Part shown: one piece after another, positions 23,902-36,017 of the stretch
How the letters are laid out: every line of letters starts with the position of its first letter
How positions within the stretch are numbered: position 1 is the stretch's first letter
From: Zerene cesonia
Lineage: Eukaryota; Arthropoda; Insecta; Lepidoptera; Pieridae
NCBI RefSeq assembly: GCF_012273895.1
Contig: NC_052118.1
Span: forward strand, 1,178,001 to 1,242,000
Direction of reading: 5' to 3'
DNA length: 64,000 nt
Program-made: the position numbers and the translations under genes
Notes under the pieces: generated by a model
Databases searched by the model: none
What the model was told of the DNA's origin: nothing
The model's input: only the letters and a program-made list of their open reading frames with translations

Positions 23902-24060
23902 CAATACTAATATTATAAAGCTGAAGAGTTTGTTTGCTTGAACGCACTCAACTCAGGAACTACTGGTCCGATCTGAAAAATTCTTTCAGTGTTAGATAGC
24001 CCATTTATTGAGGAAGGCTATAGGCTATAATTATATATAATCCGCCTTCAAATCCATAGA
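23902..24060 (+). repeat. Helitron-like repeat, 5' portion
   Basis: It starts TCAATACTAATATTATAAAG and continues with CTGAAGAGTTTGTTTGCTTG, ACTACTGGTCCGATCTGAAA and ATAGGCTATA. A diverged relative of the second half is at 53735-53835. No 3' CTAG end was found. Confidence 0.55.
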
Positions 24061-24190
24061 ACAAGACCAAATATAAATTGGGACCACATGGAAGGCACCA
24101 GCTTTCAAGCAAAAAGTTATGAGGCAACATACACAAAAAACACAGTGAAATTGGTACCATCCTTTTTTAAAATCGGTTTTAATTTGCGAA
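24060..24190 (-). repeat. Dispersed repeat, inverted copy of 40863-41010
   Basis: On the minus strand it contains GCTTGAAAGCTGGTGCCTTC and CATGTGGTCCCAATTTATAT, matching the AAGCTGGTGCCTTCCGTGTG run at 40950-40975. Confidence 0.55.
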
Positions 24191-27100
24191 CATCTGTTAA
24201 TGATTTCATCTGAATTTGAATTTAATCAGAGTGTGTCGTATTTTTCGCTCGAATAAGTTATACTTATATACTTTCATAAAACTACTTTAATTAAAATTAT
24301 TCCTTGTTATAAATATACATTATTTTTTTATTAATACGGTGTTTCCTTGTCCACCACGTTGTCTGGAAGAGATCGCTCGTTTGATCACTTCATATTTGTA
24401 ATATTTGTTTGTTCTAATTTTTGGTAAAGGTGCACAATAAAGAATTTTTCATTTGATTTGATTTGGTTGCCTTCTTCATACATACAAACAATTTCTCTAG
24501 GTCGCCGTTAGCTTTATATAGACTAATTTAGTAGCTGAATAATTACCATGTATTGACAAAGCATCGAAACGATATGTGAGACATTAAATAAATTAATTAT
24601 TGAATCGCAGCTGCTCATCAGTGACTCGTGTGGTGGAAGCGAAGAGATAATATAATTCTAATTTGATTTATATTACAAGATGTTGTATATCTAGTAATTT
24701 TTATATAATATTATATAGAAATACGAACTGGTGTTTCGTTGCAGTATTGGGTATAATTTTATAACGCCTACTGAAATTATTGAAACAACTGGTACAACAT
24801 TAAAATACCTTTTGTATGCACTAATGAAATCAAAAATTATCAGGCATATTATTTTGAAATTGACTATGTTAGTATGAAATTAGTTACGTTAACTTTTATA
24901 CATCAACGGATTAAAAAAAAAATAAGGCGACCTATCGGGCTTTTTTGTACTAGTCTATACTAGTATTATAGAGGGTATGTGTGAGTTTTTGAGTTTGTGA
25001 CGAAGGGGAAAATCTCTGGAGTTACGCAACCAATTTTACAAATTATTTTACCAACAGAAAGCCACGTTATCTCTGAGTGTCATAGACTGTATTTTATTTT
25101 TATCACTCGTGAACCAGGACGGAGCCGGGACGAGCTGGGACGAGAAGTAGCCATATATTATTAGGAATAACCAATAAAGTTTATTGTAACAAAATATAAA
25201 TGCAAAATTAAATTCAATCAATTAGGAATAATAAATTAATGAAACATTTATTAGCAATAACAATTTTTAATTTAATATTTGCTATTATAATTAGACTATG
25301 TTTTATTGTACAGTTTTAGAGCAATAAAGTATAAACAAATATATATGAGGATTGAGGAAAGATATAACCTAGGACCGATTCGCAACGCTATAGTTCATTT
25401 ATTAAACCATACCACAGAGTTATGTACTTAACATCAAAGCTATCGGATAAGATACCCGAAGGACGGTTCATCTTGCGTCCATTTCTCGCATGTAGGCTTT
25501 AAATTAATTACAAATACCCTGAAACCATTACTGAGCAATTTCGATTTTGGGATGGCCTGTCATTTATATTATTTTGGGTAATCAAATTTATAGGCTTCTG
25601 TATTGGTTGTGGCGGGCAAAGGTCCGGGTTTGTGTTCTTAGTTAATGCTTGTAATGTGTGTAAATACATGTTAAAATCGAATTGTTATTTGAGTATATTT
25701 ATAGTTATAAGTGTATGGAGTTGTTAAACTTATTTATTTGTTTATACGTGGTTGTATATCGAGACAGATATGGTCTTGTTGCTGTCCGACACCTATTTGT
25801 CGGTACCGTAATTTTTGCAATATAAATCAGGCTTACAAAGAAAAAGTTAACCCTACTTTTAAGTGTGCTTTGATGAATTAGTTCTTAAAGTATTCAGCAA
25901 ATTGATAGACATCGATATCCAAGAGGGAAACTCACAAAGTAGATATATCTATACATTTTTATTGAGGAGACAGGACATGCGCTTGTGGACATATATATCG
26001 TGATGTTATTTGCACTGTTTATAAATATCCACGAAGCCCCTTTTAAGATTTTTTTTATCATTCAAATAAAATCTCAAAAAGAAATATAACATGAGTTATA
26101 TTTGTAAACTGTATTGTGTTAAACAAAACACTGCGACATATGAACGTAAGGGCCCCTAGCAACCTTTGAAATATCTTAAAAATCTTACATCACTTTCAAA
26201 GTCCAATATTAATAGGATAGATTTCACTCAAAGCTCACACTTAACACGCAAAATCCCCCGTTAAATTATTAGGAAAACTAATTGAATTGATGCGACTTGA
26301 AAGCTAATTAATCCGTGATACAAAGTCGGTAATTAATCAACGGGAAAGTAGACTTTGCTCGTGATAGGATTATAATGAAATCCAACGAAATGATGCGGAC
26401 AACAGTACAGCTACAATTGTGTTGAAAATCAGGCAATATTGATTTTGCATTATTAACTATGAGTGCACTGTAGCGGCGGGAAATGAATAAATGAATACAG
26501 ATTAATGGCGTGTAAGTGAACATAATGTTTATTCAACGGAATTGTTTACGGTAATGCCCGGGTGTTTTTGGTAATGCCCGAAAAATTCAGCTTTGAAGCG
26601 GTGCACGCTGGATTACGTGTTACTGTTAAAGTGGATTCCTTTGTTATATTTGAGTAGGTTTCATAGCAGTCTTGTTAATATTATAATGGGAGTTTTGTGA
26701 TGCTGTTTGCAAGTGCATATAAGTAAATTATGCTAAACTACTGACCTGTTATTTTCTTTTAGGAATAAATGAATTCAAAGGTTTAAACGTGGTAGTTATA
26801 TCTTTCTTTTGTTATTCATATTTCATATTGTATTAAAACATTGTTTGTTTCTCACTCACTCACCTCTTTTCTAATTTTCAGTCGTCATTTTGTTTATTTG
26901 TATAGTATTTGTCACTACCACAATTCTGATGATAATAATGACATCTCATAATATGTCAAAATCCATCCAGCAGTTTCCGTTGTAGGGAGTGCAAAAAACA
27001 ATAGACATACACATACGCTTGAAAAGCATTTCCCTCCTCAGATAAGTCGGATAAAGAGACAAATAAATTTCAGTAAAGATTAGTGCGTACACGAACTTAT

Positions 27101-29524
27101 AATTTATATTTAAAATAGAAAAGACTCATTTTGTATACATCAAACCCTGCACAAACCATAAAGATTTATCCAGCTCGCATACAAAGTTTTCCACGACATA
27201 AAAGATTTACAAAAAAAATTACGTAAGTCATCCTTAATACATTTATACAATAATTATAATTTATTGACGAGTAAACTGGTTAACAGATTATAAAAACTCT
27301 TCAATAAAATTTTACTTTTTAAACTAATTTATTTTTTTTGTAATGTTGAACTTCGATACTATATCGTTGTAAAATTTGGTAGCAAGATAGGTCAATTAAC
27401 AGTGAAGAGAGGGAGGCGATGCAACAAAAGAACAACGAGTAAAGCATAAGTCAAAGGAATTTTAGCTCAAAACGTTAGGTACTAGGTATTTCCAACTTTC
27501 GGAGCACTAAAGTACATGCAAAATAATTGGCCTTTAATTAAACCTCGAATATTTCGCTCGTTCGCCAATTTAATAGTGCACGATACAGGGGAAATCGCCT
27601 ATCAAATAGTTGGTAGATGTAGTCAACCTGAATGTTCTGAATTTCGTATTTACTTTAACTCCCCGTTTTAACTTATTTTTAATATCTCTTTGTATCATTT
27701 CCGAACACAGCATGGATATTTTTATTATAAATCGTAATTCTGTAAAATTTATAGACTCCAATGATACGTATATTAAATATATATCACATACGTTTTTTCA
27801 TGATACAGCGTGAGCTAGCAAGAGTTAGCAAGTTTCACAGATTATTATTTCCAACGGGGCACCCTATCATAATTCTAAAACACGATATCAAGAGGGCATG
27901 CCACAAATCTCGGCATGAGGCATGCGAACTGTAAGAGAGCTGGTAAAGTTTTTGTAATATTTATATTTTGTATTGAGTTACAATATTTATATAATTAAAA
28001 AATATAACAGTTTGATAAAAAAAATGAATTTATTTATTATTGCCAATTATGTTTAATATCCACAATGTTTATGATAATTATCAAACTTTGACTGTTTCAG
28101 ATTGTCGCTTGTCAATTTTAGATAAATATAAAATATCTAAACGTCTAAAAACATTCCTTCATTTTAAATGCATTTGCCCCTTACCCCGCAAGGAGACGTG
28201 ACCTCAATTAAACTTTTCCTTTAACGGTCACGGAAAACTAGCGTTGACGAAACTTCTTCTATGAGACGTATTGATAATATGCAACTATATTATATATTTT
28301 TTTGTTTTCTTCTCTATTACTATAAAACATTTCACGGTATCGATCTTTGGTGCTCCATAAAAGTCAAATTAAATCAATTTATAACTTCAATAAAACATAA
28401 ATCAAAGAACTTCGTATCCTGTAAGAAGCATATTTCCTGTAATGTTGTTAGATTCTTAAATGTGTATTTTTATTTTATCATCTCCTAGACTGGCTGCATT
28501 TGCATGCCAGGATAAGGATGCGTGTTATCTAAGATGATATTTGCATGCATGGCGGCTAAATAATACAGAGTTGCGTTTACACGAAACTTCGCAAAATTTG
28601 CAACTAAATTATTATTTTGTATTTGTTTAAGCGGATCGTTTTTGTAGCAAAATTGTAGGAGGAAACTAATTTTGGTAGTGGCTTAAATGCATCTTAAATA
28701 CACTGGATGAAATGAGTATTACTGTCATTTCGTGATGATATATATTTACCTCAAGTCACTTTTGAATTTTACATAATAAGAAGATATATAAAATAATATA
28801 AATTTATATACACATTGAATTCATTGTAATTATTCTATTACAAATATAAAAGGCCTCATAAATAATTGTTTAAATTGAACTTTATCTATTTATGTCATCT
28901 CAATAATCACCATTGTATATATACAGTTTTATTATTTATATATTATAACAATACATTCTTAATTTTTTCAAAACTTTACTTATATTATTTCAGCAACTTA
29001 ATACAGTATCCATAACTAGAATTTCCAGAACTGTTCTTTCATATTTCAGGCACAAACTCCACATTAACCTTAGGCTCCGTCAGTCCTTTGTGACGTCATC
29101 GCCTTTGCCGTGCCCCTTCATCGTTGACACAAAGGTTAAGTTCACTAGACTGTTTGACATCTTAACTCGTGGTATTTTCGAGTGCCTTATTTTTTATTCT
29201 GGAATCATATTTGTTAACTTGATTGTGGATATCCTATATATATATCGCGCAATGACAACTACTTGCTTCGAACTGATTAAAGTTTTCTATTGTTGTTTTT
29301 ATTCACATGCATTAATGTTTAATTTTGATTCTGTTTAAAATTTTTTTTAATATAAAAAAACGAAATAATTATACTGCATATTATATAACGTGCATCGTAT
29401 GTGTTTAAATGTTTTAATTAACTATATTTAATTTATTAAATTAATAAACATTTGTTTATTAATTATGTTTGTCAACTGAGGTTCTCAATTCGAGGTAATA
29501 TTTTATAATTAACGAATACGAACT
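24191..29524. other. AT-rich non-coding sequence
   Basis: No gene was supported over 5.3 kb. A short minus-strand piece at 24355-24400 (TTGTCTGGAAGAGATCGCTC) matches the CTTCCAG-CAAC repeat tail. Two copies of GGTAATGCCCG spaced 20 bp lie at 26550-26560 and 26570-26580. A GC-richer patch at 29070-29160 holds the palindrome TGACGTCA and an 8-bp stem CCTTTGTG/CACAAAGG. None of this amounts to a gene. Confidence 0.5.
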
Positions 29525-29650
29525 TATTCGATAACTCTGTTGTCTTTTAAGCGATTGACTTGATTCTGTAAGTGCGTGATAGGCAATTGTTGTCTTTTGG
29601 TACGTACCCCAGGGAGGTAGGTGACGTTTTTTGTAGATATTATTTATATT
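29525..29650 (+). repeat. AACCGATTGAC-family repeat, diverged copy
   Basis: CTCTGTTGTCTTTTAAGCGA, TTGACTTGATTCTG, GGCAATTGTTG, CCAGGGAGGTAGGTGACG and TTTTTTGTAGATATTATT follow the block order of the copies at 7240 and 51446. Confidence 0.55.
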
Positions 29651-30645
29651 ACGAAGTAGTATTTAATAACTTTTTTTGCAGTCAGGAAAGAAAGAATTGA
29701 CTGGATTTCAGACTGAAACACAAATATAAAGCGTACTATAGAGGAAACAAAAGAACATCAAATAAGTATTTGAAATACCTACTTAGAGCGAAAAGCTTTT
29801 GAAATTGTAAGCAGATACTAACGGGCGGGCGGATATGAAGGAATCGGACGCAGTATCGGAGACTCAGTCAACATATCGCCCCACATTGACCTTTGTCCCT
29901 TAATTAAGGTTCGTTCGTGTCCTGAGGCTTCTTTGTCACCGTATTACAAGCTGAGGACATGTGAGTTTTGAGGTAGAAGCGAAAGCGGCGTTTTTTCATA
30001 ATTCGATTGTTTTTATTTTTTTTTATTTATCTGTTTATGCAGCCTTTGTTCAGATAGAAAAATGATTTATATACGATAATGCTACGTCAATAATTGTATC
30101 TTATTTGCATTGATAAAGGTTTTAAGAATCTTACAATGAAATAATTTATTTGAATATTATAAAAATTCAGTTCCTAATCCAATGCATCTCGTATTGGGTT
30201 ACGAACATAAGTTATTTTTCTGAACGAAAGAAAATTGTTTAAAAGTAACTATGAAATAAATGAATCAGTTCACAGAATTTTTGAGAAGACTAAAACTACT
30301 TAATGTAGTAAAGATAGAACATATAATTTATTTGACTCCATAAGACATATAAGAAAATAAAAGACGAAACAACATAAGCAAAATTTTATGATTATAACGA
30401 AATAATATATAAATGTCAAGACTAAATAAAAAGGAAATGAATACAAAAATTTTAGCTTGTGGACGTAGCCACTTACCATTGCAACGCATCTGAAACAGAT
30501 TTTTAGCGATCTCACAGTAATGATTGGAGCGGCAGTACATTCATAATTTCTTTAGTAACACTTTTATTAAATAAGTATCAGTTTTTTTACATTCTACAAC
30601 CACGAATTTGCATAATTTCTGTCCATAATCCTTAATATATGTATA
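29651..30645. other. AT-rich non-coding sequence
   Basis: No gene or repeat was recognised. About 29815-29990 is less AT-rich, single-copy here and without coding support. Confidence 0.5.
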
Positions 30646-30715
30646 CTAGCTGTGGCACGTGGCAACACTCACGTGGTACCCGGGTAAAACTTTCGCGTTT
30701 ATAATATTAATAGGA
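30646..30715 (-). mobile_element. 70-bp Helitron relic with both ends, interior deleted
   Basis: CTAG at 30646-30649 preceded by A, a rearranged hairpin region (CACGTGGCAACACTCACGTG), then ACTTTCGCGTTTATAATATT and TAGGA (head on the minus strand). All the usual internal blocks are absent. Confidence 0.65.
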
Positions 30716-31099
30716 TATAAGCTTATTTTTATACCACAGCTGAAAGATGAGGGTACGCAAGTACTAATTACGGGACACTAAGGGAACGCTTTGATTGCAG
30801 GTGACCATGTGCCGTTACCCGGCCGTGCGGAAATTTGATGGAAATATATTTTTCCATTCTTCGAGCCTTGATGAGAATGGAAATGGAACGTCATATTGTG
30901 TAATAGGGACCGAGTGATGAAGTATTATTGCAAATTGTTAAATGTACGCTCCGTTGGATTGATTTTCCATTTGTGGTACTTTTGTGGTGCTGTGTACTTT
31001 GTAGTCGCTGTAATACGACTATTTTAAAGAGTATGCGTGTGTGTGTTATTATATTGAAATCGTAGTGAAGTTGTGTGTTTATTTATTCTTTAGAAGGAA
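30716..31099. other. Non-coding sequence
   Basis: No gene was recognised. The sequence is moderately less AT-rich and single-copy here. Confidence 0.45.
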
Positions 31100-31240
31100 T
31101 ATTGAAATTCTATTAGAAATTAAAGATTACTTAACGGATTTTAAACGCGATTTTTTCATAATATTATATTATTTAATCCGACGTTTCGAACACATTACAG
31201 CGAGCGTTATCACGGGGAGACTAAGGTGTCTCTCTAATTT
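31100..31240 (+). repeat. CCGACGTTTCGAAC-family repeat
   Basis: TTAACGGATTTTAAACGCGA, TTTAATCCGACGTTTCGAAC, ATTACAGCGAGCG and ATCACGGGGAGAC match the copy at 13000-13125 in opposite orientation. Confidence 0.6.
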
Positions 31241-34047
31241 CTAAATGCTCAAATACTCACGTTAAATGAAATGAAAAAACACAGTTTGATAATATAAACG
31301 AAATTCAAACTCCATTTTAACTAAATTGGATTATTTCTTACTGCAAGATCAACTATGAATAAATTTCAGCAATTATTGCTTTTATCTCTTGCAATATTAT
31401 ATTCGCATTGCAGAGAAATTGTTGGGATATTTATTTTAACTTCGTTACATTTATTTGCGAGTATTTAAACATTGCTAGAGGCTTGCGTGCGGACATTTAT
31501 GAATTTCATGATTTGTTATTATTAAAATGAATTATTATTTATAATTATTATGTTGAATTATTGTTGATTTTTGTTTTTGTTACTTTTATATCAATTCATC
31601 GAATTTTATAGAACATCTGAAAAATTTAAAAAGAAGAGAAAATTTTTGAGCGCGTGGAAACATTTCAAAATCCATATATGTAAGACAATTTGAAACAAAA
31701 AATTAATTAAACGATGTTTTTTTTTTATCTACAACAGTTCTTCATAAAAATTTTAAGAAAACATTTATAGGTTAATTGGAAATATTGATTTTGCGATGTT
31801 GTTTTAAGAATATAATTATTTTTTACAAAAAAAGACTACCGGCGGACACGACGTACGTTTAAATCTAAACAGTTTGTTTGTTTAGTTACATGCAGTCTCT
31901 AATCTCAGGAACCAATGGTTCGAATTAAAACTTCTTTTCATGTTTGACATATTCCACGTAACGCGGAAAGTTCAAAAAACATCACGCTATGACCAATAGG
32001 GGCGTATCAGTATGGAAAATTGTTATAAACACATTAAATACGTCAGCTTTAAAAAATTATAAAATTTTTACGAAAATACTCATATAATGTAGTAATAAAA
32101 TAAAATCAATATAGGAATACATGAGAATTTGTATAGTATCTACATTTCTAGGGAACCTCATAATTCGGTCGTATTGACTTTATAAGCCTCGAAACGTTTC
32201 GAACCCCAATTAAGTTAAATTTGTTATATCCCACTTTGAATGAGGCAATCTTTAGTTGGCCTATATAGTCTTAGTTATGAATAAGGGAAATTGCTAGTGG
32301 CATTACTATACATTTACGTACAAGGAATTTGATCCTCTATTTATACAGGTCAATAAGTTTTAATATACCATATCATAATTTATATCTGAATTAAATTATG
32401 TAACGTATGAAACTATTCTTTTTATTAAATTATACATACGAAAAAGTGTATAAGTATTCGTTACCAGTGTTAAAAAGGTCCAAAAGAGTTTCAACAAATA
32501 ATCAACGCGAATGTTTGAGCAAAAAAAAAACTATAGTAAATATAGAAGATAAACAATGACTATTTTACTGTCATAAAAATTGAGATAACAGTAATCTTTA
32601 TGTATCCACTATAAACAAATTCATTTTAATTCCGCATTCAAAACACCACAGCTCTATAAAACAGTCGTTTCTATGAAAAGTTCTAAAATAACAGTTAAAA
32701 TGTTGGAAGATAAGTGTCAAGAAAGTGCAGGTTATATGACTATAAGCAGACGTGCTTCACGTGCATTACGTTAAGTGCTTGGAAATGTTACTGCAGTTAT
32801 TATTAGTGCTTGTTGGTGGCCTGACGACTATTGGACGATAGAACTTTCTAGTAGTATGTATGCGCGATATTGTGTAAAGTTTCATACTTTTGTATGTGCT
32901 GTTGCAGTTTAAATGCTTTTAGAATACCTTGAAGTTTTTAACAATAATTTGTATTAAATGCAAAGTTTTTAAAAATAGTACCTAAAGAAAGCCTCATGAA
33001 ATAGTAGTTTATCTACATTTATTATATTAAATAATAGTAAGCTTAAAAAAATGTTTCAATAATGCTCTAAAGTCAATTTGTAGTTGAATAATTCGAGATT
33101 TTATATACAATCCTACTAATAAATCATTGATGACTTCATTTTAGAAGGAAGGAAGAAAGCTGTAGAAAACCATTAAAACTACCCAACATCACATTTTATC
33201 ACAACAGCAAAAAAGCACGCTGAAAACGTACAAACCTATGAATTCCATAAATAAAAGAATGACATAACAAATGGTCTTGTAGGTAAACATATTAACAAAT
33301 AGTGGGCTGAATTATTCAAGTGTCGGCGTGACAAGCCGGTGATCATTACATATTCCAACGTTATTGGACGGGAGCTGTTTTATTAAAGACAAGACTGACA
33401 TGTGTACGCTCGCGTATGTCGAGGTGAACGCGAGAGCTTACTGGAAATACCATTGTGCGCCATCTTGGTTTTTAGGTAACTTCAAAATGGTGGCGTTTAG
33501 TGTATCTTACATTTTATGAGCGAAGAACGATGTTATTTTAAAATTTCTGACTAATATACAGAGATAATAATGGATCACCCATTATTAGTATAAAGTGGTT
33601 ACAATTGCCTCATTTTGTAACGAGGTTATTGAATATTTCTAAAAAAATATATTTTCCAGATACAGGGAAATAACATAACCACCAAACTCGTATGTACTGT
33701 TCAGAAAGTTCTGAAGAAGACACGGACCACGATCACACACTTCTGGCAAAATAAATTAAAATACAGAATGATTAATACTGTTTTCTCTATCAATTTAATG
33801 TTTTAGTTTATCTTTATTATTACGAATCTTGCATTATCATTTAATATTCAAAATTTTTTTTCTCACTTCACGATATGACCGAAATTTGTTTTGTTTTTGT
33901 AAACGAAAAGGAAGAAAAGGGCATTTTATTTGATGGTAAGCGACAAATCCATAAGCTTCCGCAACATTAGCTGCGGATGAGTTGGCAAAGGGTGGATCTT
34001 AAAGGGTGGATTATGGAGCAGTGTGGATGAAAGAAGGTTAGGGATTC
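31241..34047. other. AT-rich non-coding sequence
   Basis: No gene was supported. A possible decayed repeat end (TTTGATGGTAAGCGA) lies near 33930, related to the LINE/SINE-tail family on the minus strand. The patch 33395-33500 is GC-richer. Confidence 0.45.
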
Positions 34048-34498
34048 CTAATAGATCATCGAACGTGATGACAAAATTATTATATTTGAATATTTAAAAA
34101 AACATAATTTAATAATATTCACATTTTTTGTCATATTTGTTGACACAAGGCCCTCAGGGTTCAGGCAGTAGGCCATGTCTCTAGATAAGACACTGGCCAA
34201 GAAAGGTGAGATGATGAGATTTGAGAGATCTTGGCTGTTTGGAGCAGTTATGTTGTGAAATACGAGATTTGCGCATTCTTCGGGTCTCAAAGCATCGAGC
34301 TTCTGACTGAAGCAACCCTAAACACTGAACTTCTTTCTCATCGGAATTGTAAGGTAAATAGTAAACAAATATAAAAGGAGTAAAAATAGCATCCCTTTTG
34401 TATTCCAATTTCCCAGTGGAAGCGGGTAGGTGTGTCGTAGGTTTCGCCTCACATCCTAGCAGTCTATTGTTCAAAATATCTACATCGGCTTTCGTCAT
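34048..34498 (-). pseudogene. Possible decayed coding fragment, unknown family
   Basis: Two overlapping minus-strand frames cover 451 bp. The first starts at ATG 34498 in a favourable context (ACAAAATGA) and runs 105 codons. The second, in another frame, covers 34290-34048 and has a more protein-like composition near its start (RPEECANLVFHN, then LSNLIISPF). A single frameshift near 34290 would join them, but no family could be named. It may be a broken retrogene or repeat-encoded piece, or chance. Confidence 0.2.
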
Positions 34499-35270
34499 TT
34501 TGTTTTATAATGTATCATTAGGCAAGATACTGCAGAATTTTTAAGACCAAACTCCTGACAGCTGGATGATAGTTTCAATTAGTGTCAGATTTATTATTTA
34601 TATTTATTAGTGTCATATTTACTTAGAATAAAATTTTGCATGTACTGTACGAATTAACATTTGTAAATGATATACTATATTTTGTATCGCTTTATAATTG
34701 TTTCTGTGTATTATTTTTAATTATTATTTTGTTATTATAATTTAGGTCAGATAATGTCATTTTATGTTATTTTTAATTATATGCACTATATAGCTACTAT
34801 AAAACGGAAATTTTAGTCCCAGGCTATAAAAGCTCATTTATTAAATAAATTATTCAAAATCTAGTAAAATGATATCACAAATTAAATATTCATTGCTGAA
34901 AATTGTTATGAACCAATATGAGATAATATCCTCTTTGTATTGTAAAAGGTTCTATTCATAAAAGGCGTTTATCGTAATATCGTGAACAAAAGCGTTAAAC
35001 GTGGGAAAAATTCAATTATAATAAATTCCTGACTATTTTCAGGGCTACTACGCTCCCCTTTATCTTTTGTCCCCGATCAGTTACCCTACATTGACACCCT
35101 TCTGTTTTGCCATTGAGGCTGTGTATACGCACGACACGGAACCGATACGATCGGCATATACGATAACGGGTCGTCGATACTGAAGAATATACGTAATATT
35201 AAAAAGATATAATAGTTTATATGATTTCAATAACATTAAATAACTAGGTGGAGCCGGGGCTTGCAGATAG
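34499..35270. other. AT-rich non-coding sequence
   Basis: Nothing recognised. The patch 35040-35175 is GC-richer and has no coding signature. Confidence 0.5.
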
Positions 35271-35470
35271 TCCTATTAATATTATAAATGCGAAAGTTTG
35301 TAAGGATGTGTGTGTGTTTGTTGCTCTTTCCCGCAAAAACTGCTGAACCGATTGCAATGAAATTTAGTATGTAGACAGTTGGACAACTGAAATAGCATAA
35401 AGGCTACTTTCTATCCCGATATTCCTACGGGATACGAACTTACACGGGTGAAACCGCTGGGCGCAGCTAG
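35271..35470 (+). mobile_element. Lep1-type Helitron
   Basis: Starts TCCTATTAATATTATAAATG, includes GTTGCTCTTTCCCGC and CAACTGAAATAGCAT, and ends GGGCGCAGCTAG followed by T, with CTAG at 35467-35470. The subterminal hairpin is weakened (CACGG against CCGCT). Confidence 0.85.
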
Positions 35471-35693
35471 TATTATATAAATCTTACTCTTTAACTATAA
35501 TTTATTATGATATCACAAACACAGAACTCAACCACATTAACTTAACAATACGAAAAGCATTAGCTTTCAAATAAAAAAAAGAACTATCAAAATCAATTCA
35601 CCCAGTCGTCTGATGTAGACAAGAACTCGATACATACATGCGCCCGGCAATGTACTCTCAGCATTCATATAACATTGTATTATGCGATTCAAC

Positions 35694-36017
35694 TTTTTTT
35701 ATATGTCATAGCGGGCAACTGAGCTGGTGGTTCGCCTGATGGTAAGCGATCACCACCGCTCATGAACATTCGCAGAGGCTAGATTGAGAATGCGCTGCCC
35801 ACTTTTAAGGGATAAGGGATAAGGAAAGGATTGATGAATAGAAAGAAGGGATGGACAGGGAAGGGCTAGGAGAAGGAAATAGGCCTCCGGCTCCCCCACT
35901 CATCGTACGAAACACAATAGCAAGCTATTATTTCACACCGTTTTTCTGTGGGGGGCGTGGTACTTCCCCGTTGCGAGCTGGCTGGCCTAATTCGTGTCGA
36001 AGCGTGCTTGACTCCCA
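35694..36017 (-). repeat. LINE/SINE-tail repeat, longest copy
   Basis: Read on the minus strand it begins GAGTCAAGCACGCTTCGACA, passes AGCTCGCAACGGGGAAGTAC, GTGTTTCGTACGATGAG, a pyrimidine-rich block, GCGAATGTTCATGAGCGGTG and GGCGAACCACCAGCTCAG, and ends TTGCCCGCTATGACATAT plus seven A. The A-tail and the TTGCCCGCTAT motif resemble the end of the LINE at 60.8-61.7 kb. Confidence 0.75.
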
